A DNA stretch of 64,000 nt from Magnetovibrio sp. (GTDB taxonomy: Bacteria; Pseudomonadota; Alphaproteobacteria; Rhodospirillales; Magnetovibrionaceae). Each line of letters opens with the position of its first letter. Within the stretch, counting starts at the first letter, position 1. Position numbers and translations under genes: made by a program. The notes under the pieces were generated by a model that was not told where the DNA came from, did not search any database, and saw only the letters and a program-made list of their open reading frames with translations. Below are positions 60,558 through 64,000 of the stretch, piece after piece. The stretch covers positions 1 to 64,000 of the forward strand of contig NZ_DATCTF010000010.1 in the NCBI RefSeq assembly GCF_036568125.1, written 5' to 3'.

Positions 60558-61520
60558 ATGTGTACGGTTTGTGGATGCGGTAAAGACGATGTGAAGGTCG
60601 AGGGGGAGCGCAATGCCCACAGCCCCAACCACACCCACGACCACAACGATCATCACCATCCTCATCACGACCACGATCATCTCCATGATCATGGGCACGA
60701 TCATCAGCATCACGATCACGATCAGCATCACGACCACAGTCATGATCACAGCCACGAACACGTCGATGCAGCGGGCGATCTGCACTATGGCAAGGGCATC
60801 GGCGGCGCACATGTGCCAGGCATAAGCCAAGCGCGCATCGTCCAGATCGAACAAGATATCTTGGGCAAGAACGATCATCTCGCATCGCATAATCGTGCGC
60901 GTTTTGTCGACATGGGCGTGTTGGCGTTGAATCTGGTGTCGTCGCCGGGGTCGGGAAAGACCACGCTGCTGGCGCGGTCCGCCGCCGATCTACTGAAAAC
61001 CATGCCCGTCGCGGTGGTCGAGGGCGACCAGCAGACCGCGCTGGACGCAGACCGGATCCGCGATGCAGGCGTACCTGCGGTGCAGGTCAACACCGGCAAA
61101 GGTTGCCATTTGGACGCGCACATGGTTGGGCGCGCCGTCGATAGCCTGAGTGGGCAGGGTGCGGGCTTGGAAAGCGGTGGTGTGCTGTTCATCGAAAATG
61201 TCGGCAACTTGGTTTGTCCCGCCGCGTTCGATTTGGGCGAAGCGGCCAAGGTGGTGATTTTGTCGGTGACCGAGGGGGAGGACAAACCGCTCAAGTACCC
61301 CGATATGTTCCACGCTTCGGATCTGATGATCCTCAACAAATCCGATCTGCTGCCCTACGTCCCGTTCAGCGTCGAAAAGTGCATTGAATACGCCCGGCGG
61401 ATCAATCCGGACATCGAAGTCGTGCAGTTGTCCGCGTTGACCGGCGAGGGGCTGCAGGATTGGTACGACTGGATCGAAAACCGCAGGGCCGCCGTCAGCG
61501 CCGCGAAAAAGACCGCTTAA
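60558..61520 (+). CDS. hypB: Hydrogenase nickel incorporation GTPase
   Basis: 320 residues. The N-terminal [10 protein letters not shown] (CxxCGC nickel site) is followed by a His/Asp-rich nickel-storage stretch (about 24-70). The GTPase domain has [14 protein letters not shown] (P-loop), [37 protein letters not shown] and NKSDLLPY. Inserts Ni into the large subunit precursors. GGGAGGAAAG precedes the ATG. Confidence 0.96.
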   Translation: MCTVCGCGKDDVKVEGERNAHSPNHTHDHNDHHHPHHDHDHLHDHGHDHQHHDHDQHHDHSHDHSHEHVDAAGDLHYGKGIGGAHVPGISQARIVQIEQDILGKNDHLASHNRARFVDMGVLALNLVSSPGSGKTTLLARSAADLLKTMPVAVVEGDQQTALDADRIRDAGVPAVQVNTGKGCHLDAHMVGRAVDSLSGQGAGLESGGVLFIENVGNLVCPAAFDLGEAAKVVILSVTEGEDKPLKYPDMFHASDLMILNKSDLLPYVPFSVEKCIEYARRINPDIEVVQLSALTGEGLQDWYDWIENRRAAVSAAKKTA

Positions 61521-61534
61521 AAAGGAACAAACCA

Positions 61535-61777
61535 ATGTGTCATGCAATTCCGGCAAAAGTGGTCGCTCTTCGTGATGACGGTATGGCCGAGGTCGAATTG
61601 GAAGGCGTGATCAAGGAAGCCTCGCTCGACTTGCTCGATGGCGTCGAACTGGGCGATTACGTCATCTTGCATGTCGGCTATGCGCTGGCCAAGCTGGACC
61701 CCGACGAGGCGCAAAAAACTTTGAAGCTGTTCGCCGAAATGGGCGCTGCCGCGTTGGCGGAAGGGGCGGTGGCATGA
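61535..61777 (+). CDS. hypC: Hydrogenase maturation chaperone HypC
   Basis: 80 residues. MCHAIPAKV with the essential Cys2, then LGDYVILHVGYALAKLDPDEA. Carries the Fe(CN)2CO unit with HypD to the large subunit. A second, longer family member (hupF) lies in the hup operon. ATGA overlap with hypD. Confidence 0.95.
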   Translation: MCHAIPAKVVALRDDGMAEVELEGVIKEASLDLLDGVELGDYVILHVGYALAKLDPDEAQKTLKLFAEMGAAALAEGAVA

Positions 61778-62919
61778 AGTACGTCGAAGAATTTCGCGAC
61801 GCCGAACTGGCTAAGGGCCTGTCCGCCGCCATCAAGGCCGAGGCCGAACCGGAGCGCATTTATAAGTTCATGGAATTTTGCGGCGGTCACACGCATGCCT
61901 TGGCGCGGTACGGTGTCGAGGACCTTTTGCCCAATAACGTCAAGATGATCCACGGCCCCGGCTGTCCGGTGTGTGTGTTGCCGGTGGGCCGCGTCGACGA
62001 AGCGGTGGCGCTGGCCACCCAACACGATGTGATCTTGTGCACCTATGCCGATCTGATGCGGGTGCCGGGCACCAAGTACGAAAGCCTGATCAAGGCCCGG
62101 TCAAAGGGCGCGGATGTGCGGATGGTCTATTCGACCATGGACGCGCTGAAGATCGCCCAGGACAATCCCGAACGCGAAGTGGTGTTTTTCGCCATCGGAT
62201 TCGAAACCACCACGCCGCCGACCGCCGTCGCCATCAAGCAGGCGCAAAAGCTGGGGCTAAAGAATTTTTCGGTCTATTGCAATCACGTTCTGACTCCGGC
62301 GGCGATGCGCGCGATTTTGGGTGCGCACACGCCCGAGGGGGCGCCAAACGTGGTGCTGGACGGCTTCGTCGGCCCCGCCCACGTCAGCGCGGTGATCGGC
62401 ACCCAACCTTATGAAGAGTTCACCACGGATTACAAAAAACCCGTGGTCATCGCCGGGTTCGAGCCTCTGGACGTGATGCAATCGATCTTGCAATTGATCC
62501 GCCAAGCCAATGATGGGCGCGCAGATGTGGAAAACGAATACGCCCGTGCGGTGACGCCTGAAGGCAACGTCAAGGCCCAGGCCTTGGTCGATGAAGTGTT
62601 CGAGGTGCGCGATGAATTTTCCTGGCGCGGCCTCGGCTCGGTGCCGCTGAGCGCGCTGAAGATCCGGTCCGAGTTTTCTGAGTTCAATGCTGAGCTGCGC
62701 TTTCGCGTCGAGGTGCCGAGCCCGAAGGAAAACAAGCTGTGCGAATGCGGGCCGATTTTGCGCGGCGAAAAAAACCCGGTGGATTGTGCGTTGTTCGGCA
62801 CCTCGTGCACGCCCGACAATCCGATGGGCGCGTGCATGGTCTCAAGTGAGGGCGCGTGCGCCGCGCACTGGACCTACGGACGATTCCGCACCGAACTTGA
62901 GTTGGAGGAAAGCGCATGA
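61774..62919 (+). CDS. hypD: Hydrogenase maturation Fe-S protein HypD
   Basis: 381 residues. FMEFCGGHTHALARYG, HGPGCPVCVLP and the C-terminal Cys-rich block (CECGPILRGEKNPVDCALFG, then FGTSCTPDNPMGACM) are family signatures, the last binding a 4Fe-4S cluster. Scaffold for Fe(CN)2CO assembly. Coupled to hypC and hypE by ATGA overlaps. Confidence 0.96.
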   Translation: MKYVEEFRDAELAKGLSAAIKAEAEPERIYKFMEFCGGHTHALARYGVEDLLPNNVKMIHGPGCPVCVLPVGRVDEAVALATQHDVILCTYADLMRVPGTKYESLIKARSKGADVRMVYSTMDALKIAQDNPEREVVFFAIGFETTTPPTAVAIKQAQKLGLKNFSVYCNHVLTPAAMRAILGAHTPEGAPNVVLDGFVGPAHVSAVIGTQPYEEFTTDYKKPVVIAGFEPLDVMQSILQLIRQANDGRADVENEYARAVTPEGNVKAQALVDEVFEVRDEFSWRGLGSVPLSALKIRSEFSEFNAELRFRVEVPSPKENKLCECGPILRGEKNPVDCALFGTSCTPDNPMGACMVSSEGACAAHWTYGRFRTELELEESA

Positions 62920-63992
62920 ACGCCCCTCAAAACCCACCCCAAAAACCACGGGGTAACAAGCCCGGTGGGCGTCCCTTGGATCTGAAAAACGGTCGCGTCG
63001 ATATGAGCCATGGCGCGGGCGGCCGCGCCATGGCGCAGTTGATCGAAGATTTGTTCGTTGGTGAATTCAACAACGAACTTCTCAACCGTGAACATGACGC
63101 GGCGATGTTCCGTTTGCCGCCCGGCCGGGTGGTGATGAGCACCGACAGCTTCGTCATCTCGCCGCTGTTTTTTCCCGGCGGCAACATCGGCTCGCTGGCC
63201 GTGCACGGCACCGTCAACGACATTTCGATGGCCGGGGCCAAGCCCTATTACCTGACCGCGGGCTTCATCATCGAAGAAGGCTTCCCGCTTTCCGATCTGG
63301 CTGAGATCGTCAAATCCATGGCCGAGGCCGCGAAGGAAGCCGGGGTCAGCATCGTCACCGGCGATACCAAGGTGGTCGAACGCGGCCATGGCGACGGCAT
63401 CTTCATCAATACCGCCGGCGTCGGCGTGGCGCGAGACGGCATCGAGATCTGCGGTGATCTGGCCCAACCCGGCGACAAGATCTTGGTCAACGGCACGCTC
63501 GGCGATCACGGCGTGGCGGTGATGAGCAAACGCGAAAACCTGAGCTTCACCACCGCGATCGAATCCGATAGTCAGTCGCTTGGCGATTTGGTCGGCGCGA
63601 TGATCGACGCGGTGCCTGACATCCATGTGCTGCGCGATCCGACCCGTGGCGGATTGGCGGCGACGCTGAACGAAATAGCCCACCAGTCGGGCGTTGGCAT
63701 CGAATTGCACGAAAGCGCCATCCCGGTGCGCCCGGAAGTCAAAAGCGCGTGCGAACTGTTGGGCCTCGATCCGCTCTATGTCGCCAACGAAGGCAAACTC
63801 ATCGCCATCTGTCCCGCGGAGAAAGCCGACGCGCTGCTGGCGGCGATGCAGGCCCACCCCAAAGGAAAAGACGCCGCCATTGTCGGCGAGGTGTTGCAAG
63901 ACGCACGCTGCTTCGTGCGCATGAAGACGGGACTGGGCGGCACCCGCATGGTCGACTGGCTGGCGGGCGAACAACTGCCGCGTATCTGCTAG
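62916..63992 (+). CDS. hypE: Hydrogenase maturation protein HypE
   Basis: 358 residues. PurM-like fold with VDMSHGAGGRAMAQLI, GTVNDISMAGAKP, GDTKVVERG and RDPTRGGLAATLNE. The C-terminal PRIC supplies the Cys that carries thiocyanate, the precursor of the CN ligands. Complete; the window ends eight bases later. hypF and hypA are not in view. Confidence 0.96.
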   Translation: MNAPQNPPQKPRGNKPGGRPLDLKNGRVDMSHGAGGRAMAQLIEDLFVGEFNNELLNREHDAAMFRLPPGRVVMSTDSFVISPLFFPGGNIGSLAVHGTVNDISMAGAKPYYLTAGFIIEEGFPLSDLAEIVKSMAEAAKEAGVSIVTGDTKVVERGHGDGIFINTAGVGVARDGIEICGDLAQPGDKILVNGTLGDHGVAVMSKRENLSFTTAIESDSQSLGDLVGAMIDAVPDIHVLRDPTRGGLAATLNEIAHQSGVGIELHESAIPVRPEVKSACELLGLDPLYVANEGKLIAICPAEKADALLAAMQAHPKGKDAAIVGEVLQDARCFVRMKTGLGGTRMVDWLAGEQLPRIC

Positions 63993-64000
63993 GACGGGGT

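Noticed and set aside
60361-60890. Minus-strand frames rich in Asp/Arg or Val/Ile opposite hypB
   Set aside because: They mirror the His/Asp-rich coding stretch of hypB.

Overview
The window looks like chromosomal DNA of a Rhodospirillales-type alphaproteobacterium. The core genes are GC-rich, and the gene set fits: a group 1 uptake [NiFe] hydrogenase with HupUV sensor, homospermidine synthase, N-formylglutamate amidohydrolase, alanine dehydrogenase, NCS2 purine permease and a FliN-type flagellar gene. The species cannot be named from sequence reading alone.

Layout. 1-10228: a truncated RTX protein, a giant FecR/RTX protein and a complete type I secretion cassette (TolC-like, ABC, HlyD-like). 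10203-34209: ordinary housekeeping and accessory genes (glycosyltransferase, MBL hydrolase, rimO, purine permease plus phosphoribosyltransferase, hisS, DyP peroxidase, FAD oxidase, XRE regulator, fhs, PhnD-like protein plus hybrid-free histidine kinase, ald, umuDC, fliN, methyltransferase, lytic transglycosylase, GNAT, N-formylglutamate amidohydrolase). 34457-42666: an AT-richer 8.1 kb integrative island inserted in the 3' end of a tRNA-Val(GAC) gene, bounded by a perfect 49-bp duplication. 42881-50227: homospermidine synthase and a twelve-gene minus-strand sulfur-trafficking operon (YeeE/YedE pair, TusA, DsrE-like proteins, rhodaneses, cytochrome c and membrane microproteins). 50428-63992: an RHH protein and the complete hupSLCDFGH(IJ), hupUV and hypBCDE hydrogenase region.

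The island is the most interesting part. It carries a tyrosine integrase, a small XRE regulator, a HEPN/zinc-ribbon protein, a PHP-ABC ATPase with a 98-aa partner, and a 515-aa protein that keeps the palm and fingers motifs of family A DNA polymerases but lacks both exonuclease domains. A roughly 0.9 kb gene-free leader precedes the polymerase gene. Its last 360 nt fold into a dense series of stem-loops and contain a potential pseudoknot. I infer a structured non-coding RNA paired with a PolA-like polymerase. The arrangement resembles retron/DRT architecture, but the enzyme is from a different polymerase family. Its function is unknown.

The hydrogenase region is coherent. HupSL and the HupC cytochrome b form the membrane-bound H2-oxidising enzyme. 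HupD, F, G, H and the rubredoxin-HybE fusion mature it. HupUV senses H2, and HypBCDE build the NiFe(CN)2CO centre. A sigma-54 promoter with a consensus IHF site precedes hupS, and a second sigma-54-like site precedes hypB. This suggests joint control by an NtrC-type activator lying outside the window.
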